From the NCBI RefSeq assembly GCF_026236535.1, contig NZ_JAHTMW010000001.1, positions 1 through 64,000 of the forward strand: a stretch of 64,000 nt of DNA, in the 5' to 3' direction. The DNA is from Streptomyces sp. SKN60 (GTDB lineage Bacteria; Actinomycetota; Actinomycetes; Streptomycetales; Streptomycetaceae). Below, in pieces: positions 43,064 to 50,733 of the stretch. The notes under the pieces are model-generated. The model was given only the letters and a program-made list of their open reading frames with translations, was not told the origin of the DNA and did no database searches. Within the stretch, counting starts at the first letter, position 1, and each line of letters begins with the position of its first letter. A program made the translations under genes and the position numbers.

Positions 43064-44200
43064 TTACTCGTCGGCCGGCGCATGATCGGCGAGGCGCTCG
43101 GGATCGTGCTGCACGCGCTTCAGGGCAGCATCGGCGAGTGCCTCTCGCCGATGAGTGAGTTCCCGGTCGAGCGTCTGCACGGCGTCCTTGGCGAGCCCAT
43201 CGTCAGTCATCTGCCAATAGTGCGGCTCGTAAGCCTGACGGACGCGAGTCGGCTGGGAGAAGAGCGCCTTGATCACGGGGTCGGCGATCGCGTCCACGGC
43301 AGCTTTTAGCCCTTCGGGCGGTTCGGCGTGGCGGGTGAGTCCGAATTCGAGAAGGCGCTGACACCCGTCCTCCCATGCATCGTCACGCAGGCCGAAAGCC
43401 TGCATGCGGGGCCGCGTGGTGAGGAAGATCCCTGACATGCGGTGCTTCTTGGGCGCCCACTGGCTCATCCATCTCAGGATGAGCCAGGTGGCGATCTCGG
43501 AAGGATTGAGCACCTGGATCCAGCCCTTCAGGAAGAAGTCCTTGGGCAGCGTGATCGTCCTGGCGGCTGTCCAGCTACGGACGGGGACGGTGTAGAGGTC
43601 CGGGTTCGGCATATCACCCCGCCCGCCTTCTTCCATGAGCGAGAAGTCCTCGTACAACCGCTGTCCACGCGCGCCCCGGGGCATGGAGACCAAGGCGTCT
43701 TCATGGCCGAGTTCTTCCAGAGTTCTCAGGGCGCCCTTGACTTGCCGAAGCCGCAGGTCCTCCAGCTTCCTCGTGCGCCATCGTCCCTCCGCGCGCGCAC
43801 TACCGCGGAGCTCCGGAGGCATGTTCTTCAACGCAGCGTCGTACGCACCCAATGCGGTGTCGTACGCACCGTCGATGGCAACGAGGGTGGACCACGATTC
43901 GACGCCCTTCAGCGGGCGAACGTTCTGCCAGAGGTCTCCTGCGTCCAGTCGGCACTGAGCCTCAAAGAGGGCCAGCAGGTAGAAACGCACCGCTATCCCT
44001 CGCGGAAGGACCAGCTTGGTGAGAGTCGACCGTTCCCCGTCGGCCCGCAGCAAAGCGGTGCGCAGGACGATCGATTCGGGTTTTTTCCCGGCCTTCCAGA
44101 TTCCGCCCAGGGCCTCAGACGCTTCCGTGACCGAGCCGGTCTTCCGCATCTGCTGCAGTCGGCGCAGTCTGCGCTCGTTCGTCTCCCGTGCATCAGCCAC
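43064..44200 (-). CDS. hypothetical protein, possibly DNA-binding
   Basis: 378 residues from GTG 44200. The N-terminal helical segment (RRLRRLQQMRKTGSVTEASE) and a middle domain have no recognised family. The C-terminal third (FLKGWIQVLNPSEIATWLIL ... DDAWEDGCQRLLEFGL) could form a winged helix. No Shine-Dalgarno was found, so it may be leaderless. The upstream region has an extraordinary 23-bp inverted repeat (44229-44279), suggesting tight regulation or a replication role. The function remains open. Confidence 0.6.
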   Translation of the reverse strand: MADARETNERRLRRLQQMRKTGSVTEASEALGGIWKAGKKPESIVLRTALLRADGERSTLTKLVLPRGIAVRFYLLALFEAQCRLDAGDLWQNVRPLKGVESWSTLVAIDGAYDTALGAYDAALKNMPPELRGSARAEGRWRTRKLEDLRLRQVKGALRTLEELGHEDALVSMPRGARGQRLYEDFSLMEEGGRGDMPNPDLYTVPVRSWTAARTITLPKDFFLKGWIQVLNPSEIATWLILRWMSQWAPKKHRMSGIFLTTRPRMQAFGLRDDAWEDGCQRLLEFGLTRHAEPPEGLKAAVDAIADPVIKALFSQPTRVRQAYEPHYWQMTDDGLAKDAVQTLDRELTHRREALADAALKRVQHDPERLADHAPADE

Positions 44201-44214
44201 GAAGGAAGGTTAGC

Positions 44215-44279
44215 GTTTTGATCCCGCAGTTTTGATCCGGGTAAAGGCTCTCATAGAGAGCCTTTACCCGGATCAAAAC
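44215..44279. repeat. long perfect inverted repeat plus extra half-site
   Basis: A 23-bp perfect stem (44229-44251 and 44257-44279) with a 5-nt loop lies upstream of the minus-strand gene at 44200. The decamer GTTTTGATCC occurs three times: 44215-44224, 44229-44238 (both direct) and 44270-44279 (inverted). The spacing suggests an operator or iteron set rather than a plain terminator, though a terminator is possible. Confidence 0.7.
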
Positions 44280-44437
44280 GTTGATCACGTCCTGATTGAA
44301 GGCTCTTCCGGGCCCCTCACCATGGATTCAGGCCCGCTCAACCTGGGCTCGGCGCCACGTCGTTCGCACAGACGCCAATGGCCCCCGGATCCAGCCGGGG
44401 CCCGCCTGCTCGAGGACCTCTTCAAGGAGAACGGTAC

Positions 44438-44599
44438 GTGTCGGATTCCCACAACCCCGAGCCCCTGCCGCAGCGCTGGGCGATCATCCTGCTCGCCGGC
44501 GTCCTGGCGGGCGCCATCGTCCTGATCCTGGCAGGCCCGCTGCCCGGGCTCGGTGCCGCAGGCGCGACGGTGCTCGCCCTGCACAAGCTCATGGCGTAG
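44438..44599 (+). CDS. 53-residue transmembrane peptide
   Basis: Starts at GTG 44438 with AAGGAG eight bases upstream. The protein has a short soluble start (SDSHNPEPLPQRWAII) and one hydrophobic segment (LLAGVLAGAIVLILAGPLPG) ending ALHKLMA. It resembles small Spd-type spread proteins of actinobacterial plasmids only in size and hydrophobicity. It is followed by a clear terminator, so it is a real transcription unit. Confidence 0.6.
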   Translation: MSDSHNPEPLPQRWAIILLAGVLAGAIVLILAGPLPGLGAAGATVLALHKLMA

Positions 44600-44603
44600 C
44601 GAA

Positions 44604-44638
44604 ACAGGTGGAGGGTGCTGTTGGCACCCTCCACCTGT
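44604..44638 (+). terminator. hairpin terminator after the small membrane peptide
   Basis: ACAGGTGGAGGGTGC (44604-44618) pairs perfectly with its complement at 44624-44638 around a 5-nt loop. It sits just after the stop of the 53-residue gene and before the convergent XRE-ImmA gene, so it can end both transcripts. Confidence 0.8.
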
Positions 44639-44739
44639 GCCGTTATGTACCCCTGGCGGAGCTTGTACGACAGGGCGGCACCGCGGGTGTCTGCCGCACA
44701 GCGAACCGCGCCCGCGGCTCCTCAGGTCGAGCGGCGCTA

Positions 44740-45909
44740 CTACTGGACCAGTCGGAGAACCGGCCTCTGCTCCTGCACGCCCAGCAGGTCCTGCACCCTC
44801 GTGCTTGTCCACGCCAACTCATGAGCCAGCTGGGAAACTGACAGGCCCGCTTCCTTGGCAGCCAGCGCAAAGGCTTGTTCAAGCAGCGAAGGCTGTTCAC
44901 CAGGGAAGTTCGAGACGGATTCCGCAGTGAAGCCCGGCTGACCGTCGAGAGCACGTAGGCGCTGGTACGTCCTGCTGGCAGTGGCATCGGAGATCAGCCC
45001 CAGCTCGCGGCAGCGATAGACGAGCGAATGAAGGGAGACCCCCCAGACCCCCCTGAGCTCGGCCAGGCGTGCAAAATCCATTCGCCGCGGCAAGAACGGA
45101 AGGATGCTGTCCTGAGGGGTCAGGAACTCGGCCGCGAAGGCGTCAGCCTCCTTCTCCTGACGGCTGTCACCAGTGGCATCACCGTGAAGCACAAGGTGGC
45201 CCAGCTCATGGGCAGCTGTGAATCGGTGCCGGTAGATGTCGTCGGCCCGGTTGGCGGTGAGAACGACGAGCGGCCGTGCTGCCCGGGTGGAGAAAGCATC
45301 CACGCTCGCGGCGGAGGGATCGCTGGCAGGCGGCATGACCACCACGATCCCGTGGGACTCCATCCGCCTCACCAGATGCGTGACAGGGCCGTCGCCGAGA
45401 CCCCAGCGCCTGCGAAGCTCGCGGGCTGCGGATACGGGGTCGGTGGACAGCTCCTCGCCGGGATGGACCTCCCCACCAGCGAAGCCTGGAAGATCGACGA
45501 GAGGCAACTGGATCCGCTGTTCCAGCGCGTACGTGAGCTCCCAAATCTGCTCTGCGAAGGCGAGCGCACGCTCTCGCTGAGACTTCGGCGTGCTGCGCAG
45601 GCTCCGGAAATGGGCCATGGAAGCGTCAAGCCGATTGGCCGGCCTCCCCAACAGGAAGAACGTCACCGGAACCCCGAGGATCTCCGCGAGCCGGGGGATC
45701 AAGTCAGGCCGCGGCTTCGACACCCCCGTCTCGTACTGACCCACAGCGGCAGGGGTCACCCCGAGCTGGACAGCAACGTCCTTCTTCGTCATCTCAGCCA
45801 GACGACGGGCTTGAGTCAGCCGTGTGGGATCGAAGCCGTCGGAGATAGCACGCGGCGTGGTGCCTCGTTCTTCCGTACCGGGGATGAGGTCATGCTTAAT
45901 GGGTCGCAT
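44740..45909 (-). CDS. XRE regulator fused to an ImmA/IrrE-type metallopeptidase
   Basis: 389 residues. An N-terminal HTH (KDVAVQLGVTPAAVGQYETG) lies at about 40-85. The zinc peptidase motif AHELGHLVLHG follows near 245-260, with EKEADAFAAEF supplying the third ligand. In mobile elements such ImmA-type proteins cut repressors to induce transfer or excision; in other hosts they respond to stress. Here DNA-binding and peptidase domains are in one chain. It overlaps the 264-residue upstream gene by 14 bp. Confidence 0.85.
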   Translation of the reverse strand: MRPIKHDLIPGTEERGTTPRAISDGFDPTRLTQARRLAEMTKKDVAVQLGVTPAAVGQYETGVSKPRPDLIPRLAEILGVPVTFFLLGRPANRLDASMAHFRSLRSTPKSQRERALAFAEQIWELTYALEQRIQLPLVDLPGFAGGEVHPGEELSTDPVSAARELRRRWGLGDGPVTHLVRRMESHGIVVVMPPASDPSAASVDAFSTRAARPLVVLTANRADDIYRHRFTAAHELGHLVLHGDATGDSRQEKEADAFAAEFLTPQDSILPFLPRRMDFARLAELRGVWGVSLHSLVYRCRELGLISDATASRTYQRLRALDGQPGFTAESVSNFPGEQPSLLEQAFALAAKEAGLSVSQLAHELAWTSTRVQDLLGVQEQRPVLRLVQ

Positions 45910-46690
45910 CGTCTTCGCTGGTCTGGTCCTCGACAGGTTCTGCCTCGGTCTGCACGGGGACGTGCAGAGCCTGGTCCGAGGCGGTACGAGAGGACAGCGT
46001 AAGGGTGGGCTCGATTCCGTCGGCGAAGCTGGTGTGTGCCGTGACCTGGTTCGGAATGCTGATCGGCCGCAGCGTGTACGAGATGACCTCCTGAGGCAGG
46101 TGAAGGGGCTCGGGATCGGTGGCCCATTCCAGCTGCCGGTTCATTCCGAGCGCTGCGATGCCCCAGTACGCCTCGAGGAGCTCGGAGGCGTTGCAGGCGA
46201 AGGGCACCAGGACCAGCTGGGTGCCCTGCGGGACCGTTGCCAAAGCGCCGCGCGGTTCGGCGATCGGGACGGTCGGCCCGAAGTCGAGGTCGAACGGATC
46301 CTGGATGTGCTTCGGTGCCGGCGCGAACGTGAAGAGCTCCTGCACCAGCCGGGACTGACTGGGGATGCGCGCGCTACGGACGTCTGACTTCGTCTTGGAG
46401 TACCGGAACGGATAGATCAGCCCGTTGCCGATGAGCATCAGCTCGTACGAGAAGCCGAACGGCTTGACCGCACGGGCGCCAGGCACCTTCTTGAGCTCGT
46501 CCTGAAGCCGCTCGTATTGATTCTCGTATCGGCTGGTGCCGTAGACGCGGGTGGTGCGGGATGAGCCTTGTTCCTGGGCGGCCTGCGCGTTGGCCTGCAT
46601 GTTGCGAAGACCCTGCCCGACGCGGCGGCGGGCATCTGCTGCGTGCTTGCCGAGCACGTCGGTCGTCCACGACGACGAAGGCATACTCAT
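45896..46690 (-). CDS. unknown partner of the XRE-ImmA gene
   Basis: 264 residues. The N-terminal region is polar and helical (KHAADARRRVGQGLRNMQAN). The middle has FGFSYELMLIGNGLIYPFRY followed by SKTKSDVRSARI, and the C-terminal tail is acidic (EAEPVEDQTSEDDATH). No known domain. AAGGAG lies about eight bases before ATG 46690. The 3' end overlaps the XRE-ImmA gene, so the two are made together. It might be a target, toxin or effector of the peptidase, but nothing in the sequence proves this. Confidence 0.6.
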   Translation of the reverse strand: MSMPSSSWTTDVLGKHAADARRRVGQGLRNMQANAQAAQEQGSSRTTRVYGTSRYENQYERLQDELKKVPGARAVKPFGFSYELMLIGNGLIYPFRYSKTKSDVRSARIPSQSRLVQELFTFAPAPKHIQDPFDLDFGPTVPIAEPRGALATVPQGTQLVLVPFACNASELLEAYWGIAALGMNRQLEWATDPEPLHLPQEVISYTLRPISIPNQVTAHTSFADGIEPTLTLSSRTASDQALHVPVQTEAEPVEDQTSEDDATH

Positions 46691-46743
46691 GCGGACGACT
46701 CCTTGGGTCGGACTACGCATCGAAGCATTCCAGAGCGGCTCTG

Positions 46744-46773
46744 ACTTTAGTTGATGTCGGAGATTTTGCACAA
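46744..46773 (-). promoter_or_regulatory. candidate promoter of the unknown/XRE-ImmA operon
   Basis: On the minus strand TTGTGC (46768-46773) and TAAAGT (46744-46749) are 18 bp apart, a typical -35/-10 layout. This would start transcription about 50 bp upstream of the ATG at 46690. The region is AT-richer than its surroundings. Confidence 0.45.
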
Positions 46774-46951
46774 CTGCTTTGGTGTTCGGCGCGTCTGCTG
46801 CTCGCCGCCACCACGTGGCACCCAAGAGGCTGTGCCCGTGCAGGAGTTGCTGGACGCATGTTCCCGGGGCGTGCTTCCCGTCCCAAGAACCCCCTGCTCC
46901 TCAGGGGACATGACCTGCGGCGGAACTCCCCTCCGGTAGCTGATGGCTACG

Positions 46952-46990
46952 CTCCCCAGGCCCAGACCCAAGGGGGCTGGGCCTGGGGAG
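46952..46990. terminator. hairpin terminator downstream of the relaxase region
   Basis: CTCCCCAGGCCCAG (46952-46965) pairs with its complement at 46977-46990, an 11-nt loop between. It follows the broken gene at 46998-47310 on the minus strand, so it likely ends the mob transcript. The whole 46691-46997 gap holds only this hairpin and the promoter above. Confidence 0.75.
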
Positions 46991-46997
46991 TTCACCG

Positions 46998-47310
46998 CTA
47001 GGTGCGTCGGGTGAGGTGGGCGGCCAGCTCCTGGGCTTCGGGTGAGAGGCCGGCGTGGACTTCACGGGCGAAGGCGGTGTCGGGACGGGTCATGGGGGGG
47101 CCGGATCGTGGTCCAGTGCTGGGCGGCCTGTTCGATGGCCTGCTGGGTGTGGTGGATCGCGGACCGGCGGTCGGTGAGGTACTGCTCGGCCTGCTGGTGG
47201 GCCTGGTGCCAGGTGATGTCTCCCTGCTCTGCGAGCTGGGTCAGAGGCGGGGTGGTGTGGCCGTCGGCGATACGGAGTTCAGGGTGCTCCTTGAGGGTGT
47301 GGTTCAGCGC
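46998..47310 (-). pseudogene. small gene after the relaxase, broken by a homopolymer frameshift
   Basis: After the relaxase stop, the minus strand reads ALNHTLKEHPELRIADGHTT and on through DITWHQAHQQAEQYLTDRR and HWTTIRPP. At a run of seven Cs (G-run at 47094-47100 on the plus strand) the frame is lost. Dropping one base restores MTRPDTAFAREVHAGLSPEA and a stop at 46998. No canonical start was found in the first part. The protein resembles a short helical HTH-like mobilization accessory, but it is nonfunctional as read. It could be a sequencing error in the homopolymer. Confidence 0.7.
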
Positions 47311-48962
47311 GTGCGGCGCTGCTGGCTGGTGGCGGTGTTCGTGGGGCGGTAGGCGGCCGGCTGGGGTGCCGGAGCGCTGCTGGTGGTGGTGACGGCGGTC
47401 AGGTCGGCAAGACGGTGGAGTCGCCAGGTGAGGACTTCGCTGACACTGGTGGCGGTGTCGGTCTCCCGTCGGGCGGTGGCTTCGGTGAGGAGAGCGGCGG
47501 GTTTGTGGCCGGCGGCTTCGGCTCGGGCGAGGGTGGCGGCGAGAGCGGGCCAGCCGGGCTCCGCGAGGATCTGTTCAGCCAGTTCGGGAAGGGCTCGGCG
47601 CAGGGTGAACTCCTGCCGTCGGCGTAGTGACTCGGCCAGCCGTGTTCCTCGCTGCCGGAGCACGGCCAGCGGCTCGGCGGCCTGGGCCTGATAGGCGGCG
47701 CGGAGATGGTCGGCGGCCTGGCGGGCGGCATCGGCCTGCTGGGTGTGATTGCGGGTGCGGTGCCAGTGCTGGGCGGCGATGACCGCCAGCAGCAGGGCGT
47801 CGAGGACGGTGGTGAGGAGGATTCCGTCTTTCGGAGCGGGTTCACGCAGGATCGCCTTCACCGCCCGGCGGGTGGTCTGAGATTGCTGGTGTCTGGCGCG
47901 GATACGGGACCGGCTAGCCCGCTCGAAGACGGTGGCGGCCTGGACGAGCTGAGGCCGGAGGCCGGCGGGAGCGACCAGGGGAAGCGCGTCGAGGGTTTCG
48001 GCGAGGGCGGTTATGTGGGCCTGTCCGGCATCGTCCTCATCGTGGGTGAGGTGGTCGGGTGTCCGGTCGATGGCGAGGGCGAGTCGCCGCCAAGCCGCAG
48101 CCTCGCTTCGCTCCGTCGGCGTTGCCGCAGTGGCCGTCAGGCGTTCGGCGACCTTGGGGTAGGAGAGATCGGGAGCGAGGGCAGAGCCGGAGAACCACAC
48201 CGGATCGCCCTGGGCGTTGGTGTCGCCGTCGAGGGCGACCTTGTAGCCGCGGATGTCCCCGGAGGGGAAGTACTGGACGTCGACGAGGGCGCCGGCTCCC
48301 TCGACAATCCGGAAGAACTCCTCGGTGGTCGTGGCCGCTGACACGGCGGTGCGGACGATGGTGCGCAGGTGCTCGCGGAAGGTCCGGGCGTTCCCCGTGC
48401 GGCGGGCCTTCTCCTGTTCGGCTCGGGTGGGGCGCTTGGCGGCGGTGCGGTCGCCGCGCGGGACCTGGCGGAGCCCGTACTCCTTCTCGATGGCGACGAG
48501 TTCCTTGTCAGCGCGCAGGAAGTCGTTCCAGTTCCGTGGCGGGCGGAGGTCGCCACGGACCTTGGTGGCGACGATGTGGATGTGGTCGTCGGCGTGGCGG
48601 ACTGCGACCCAGCGGCAGGCGTCGGGGTCGCCGGCCGGGGCGATGCCGGTGGCGTCCAGGACGCGGCGGGCGATGGTGGCCCACTCGTCGTCGGTCAGGT
48701 GGCGGTCTTCGGGGGCGGCGCGGATCGAGCAGTGCCAGACGTGGCTCTTCGGTGCCTTGTGGCCGGCCTGCTTGACCCGCAGGTCGAGGACGGCGGAGAG
48801 CTGGGCAACGGTCGCGTCGGGGTCGCGGCCGGGGTCGGGGGCGAAGCCGTCCCAGGAGGCGACGAGGTGGGGGTCGGTGTGCTCGTTGGCACGGCCGGGC
48901 CCGAACAGGTAGTTCAGGACGCCCCTGGTCTTGTGGCCGGGCTTGCCGATCTTCGCGATCAA
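47304..48962 (-). CDS. relaxase/mobilization nuclease
   Basis: 552 residues. The N-terminus (KIGKPGHKTRGVLNYLFGPG) and the metal-binding histidine motif HADDHIHIVATKVRGD near residue 125 mark it as a conjugative relaxase domain. The long C-terminal helical part (about 300-500) is variable. It would nick the element at an oriT and lead transfer of a single strand. TTG 48962 directly abuts the TAA of mobC (TAATTG), so translational coupling is likely. The canonical FtsK-type translocase of actinobacterial ICEs is absent, so the relaxase must use a helper's secretion machinery. Confidence 0.86.
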   Translation of the reverse strand: MIAKIGKPGHKTRGVLNYLFGPGRANEHTDPHLVASWDGFAPDPGRDPDATVAQLSAVLDLRVKQAGHKAPKSHVWHCSIRAAPEDRHLTDDEWATIARRVLDATGIAPAGDPDACRWVAVRHADDHIHIVATKVRGDLRPPRNWNDFLRADKELVAIEKEYGLRQVPRGDRTAAKRPTRAEQEKARRTGNARTFREHLRTIVRTAVSAATTTEEFFRIVEGAGALVDVQYFPSGDIRGYKVALDGDTNAQGDPVWFSGSALAPDLSYPKVAERLTATAATPTERSEAAAWRRLALAIDRTPDHLTHDEDDAGQAHITALAETLDALPLVAPAGLRPQLVQAATVFERASRSRIRARHQQSQTTRRAVKAILREPAPKDGILLTTVLDALLLAVIAAQHWHRTRNHTQQADAARQAADHLRAAYQAQAAEPLAVLRQRGTRLAESLRRRQEFTLRRALPELAEQILAEPGWPALAATLARAEAAGHKPAALLTEATARRETDTATSVSEVLTWRLHRLADLTAVTTTSSAPAPQPAAYRPTNTATSQQRRTR

Positions 48963-49589
48963 TTAGGCCGCCCACTGCTTCGTGGCCGCCACATCGGCTG
49001 CGGCGTCGACGGCCTTGACCGTCTGCTGGACGAGGGCGACGAGTCGTCCGGCCTCGGCGAGGACGGCGGCGTCCACAGGGTGTGTGTCGCCGCCGGAGTT
49101 GAGGCGCTTGGCGATCTGGTTCGCGTTCGTGCCGATCCTGGCGACCTGCTCGCGCAGGGCCGCGTACTCGTCGATCAGGTCGTCGACGGCGGTCCGCTCG
49201 GGGGGCAGGGTGAGGTCGCCGTTGATGTGGGCCATGACGACGGCGCCGACGAAGTGCGCGCCGGCCAGACCGAGGCGACGGGCCTCGGCGCGGATCGCCA
49301 GCTTCTCGGCCGTGCTGTAGCGGACGTCGACACGCTCCTTGCGCTGCACGTCCTGGCGGGCACGACGGCGAGCGACACGGTGCAGAGCGGCCTCGTCCGC
49401 CGCGCGCACCTCCCTTGTCCCCGGTGCGCCCTCGCGCCGGGGACCCGCCTCCGCCACCCCCGGGGCGGAGGCTTCCGCGTGGGACCGGCCCTTGGACGGT
49501 CCAACGCCATACCTTGCTCCGCCCGGGGCAGGGTGGGTGGTCGGCTGCTGGGTTGTGCGTGGGGAATCGGGGGTGGTCTGTGCGTGCAT
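48963..49589 (-). CDS. mobC: MobC-type mobilization accessory protein
   Basis: 208 residues with a disordered N-terminal half and a MobC-like domain (RYSTAEKLAIRAEARRLGLA, then ARIGTNANQIAKRLNSGGDT). MobC proteins bind oriT DNA and help the relaxase, so mobC and the relaxase form one operon. The order (MobC before relaxase on the minus strand) is the usual one. ATG 49589. Confidence 0.85.
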   Translation of the reverse strand: MHAQTTPDSPRTTQQPTTHPAPGGARYGVGPSKGRSHAEASAPGVAEAGPRREGAPGTREVRAADEAALHRVARRRARQDVQRKERVDVRYSTAEKLAIRAEARRLGLAGAHFVGAVVMAHINGDLTLPPERTAVDDLIDEYAALREQVARIGTNANQIAKRLNSGGDTHPVDAAVLAEAGRLVALVQQTVKAVDAAADVAATKQWAA

Positions 49590-49677
49590 GGGCGGGCTCT
49601 CTGATCCGGCGGGGAGGGTGGGAGTGGCACTCGCCCCGGAGGGCTCCGAGGCGAGTGGCCTGTGGTCGGGGTCGCGG

Positions 49678-50523
49678 CTACGCGGCGGTCTTGGTGAGCT
49701 GCTGGTCGAGCTCGGTCTGGAGCTCGCCCTTGGCCTTTTCGAGGCGTTCGCGTCGGCCGGGCCTGAGGCCCTCGGCGCGGATGGCCTTCTCCATGTGGCG
49801 GCGGGAGACGCGGCCGTCGCGTCCCAGGGGAGCGGTGCGTCCGATGGCGATCACCTGTTCGTAGGTGGCGAGCGGGCGCTGGCCGCCCTCAGCGGCGGGC
49901 GGCGGTTCAGGATCAGCCACTTGCTCGTCGGCGCCCTCGGCCACGTCTTTGGCGGGAACCGGGTCTTTTGTGGCTGCCGGTGTGCCGGGCTCCGGAGGCG
50001 TGGCTGCCGGGACGTGGCGGGCCTCTGCGGGAGGCTCTGCGTCAGCGGGGCGTCGCTGGACGAGAAGGTAGAGGTGGACGGCGCCGGCGAGGGCGAGTGG
50101 GGCGATGGCGGAGATGACGCCGACGGTGATGTCGTCCAGGGCGAGGCCGCCTCGCCGTGTCTGTTGGTTGAGGCGGACGGCGTGCAGGACGTTGGCCCAG
50201 ATGCTGGTGGCGGTGGCAACGCTGACGAGGGCCCAGACGTACAGGCGGGACCTCCAGTGCGCGGTGCGCAGGATGAGGAGCGCGCCTATGCCGATGGCGA
50301 TGAAGCCGTCGATCACCAGGGGGAAGGCGTACGTGAGCACCTGGTGGATGTGGCTGGCGGCAGCCATCTGGCGCAGGGCGTCGTACGAGAGCGCGAAGGC
50401 GGCCATGGCGAGAAGGGCGACGCCCGCGGGGATCAGGACGGGGAGGGCGGCGACCCGGCGGATCAGGCCAGGGAGGGATATGGGAGGGGCGGAAGGCAGT
50501 GCGGTGGTGCTGGGAGAGGTCAA
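49678..50523 (-). CDS. DUF2637-type membrane protein of mobile elements
   Basis: 281 residues. Four transmembrane segments in the first 150 residues (IPAGVALLAMAAFALSYDAL, YAFPLVIDGFIAIGIGALLI, LYVWALVSVATATSIWANVL, DITVGVISAIAPLALAGAVH) are followed by a soluble C-terminal part. This matches DUF2637 proteins found in Streptomyces plasmids and integrative elements. The start is TTG 50523 without strong Shine-Dalgarno support. It might help in replication or intramycelial spread, but that is not established. Confidence 0.75.
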   Translation of the reverse strand: MTSPSTTALPSAPPISLPGLIRRVAALPVLIPAGVALLAMAAFALSYDALRQMAAASHIHQVLTYAFPLVIDGFIAIGIGALLILRTAHWRSRLYVWALVSVATATSIWANVLHAVRLNQQTRRGGLALDDITVGVISAIAPLALAGAVHLYLLVQRRPADAEPPAEARHVPAATPPEPGTPAATKDPVPAKDVAEGADEQVADPEPPPAAEGGQRPLATYEQVIAIGRTAPLGRDGRVSRRHMEKAIRAEGLRPGRRERLEKAKGELQTELDQQLTKTAA

Positions 50524-50733
50524 GGGAGGGTGCTCCGGAAGCTCGGGGAGGCGGGGTTGGCCGCACGGCCGGTGGCGTGTGGCGGGTGACGGGTGGGAAC
50601 CGTCCCGACTCGTCGCATGCCTGGTCAGCGCGGGTACGGGTCAGGGTGGCGATGTCGGGTCGACTCGTTGCGTGCCGGTGACCCGTCCCGGCCCTGACCT
50701 GCGCGGCGACGGGTCGGGACGGGTCGTGCCGGG
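50524..50733. repeat. repeat-rich 210-bp gap, possible origin
   Basis: Between the ATPase and DUF2637 genes. The 16-mer CGACTCGTCGCATGCC (50606-50621) recurs with two changes as CGACTCGTTGCGTGCC at 50661-50676, 55 bp apart. GACGGGT/ACCCGTC units also occur many times. This is typical of origin iterons or regulatory sites, but no function can be assigned from sequence alone. Confidence 0.5.
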
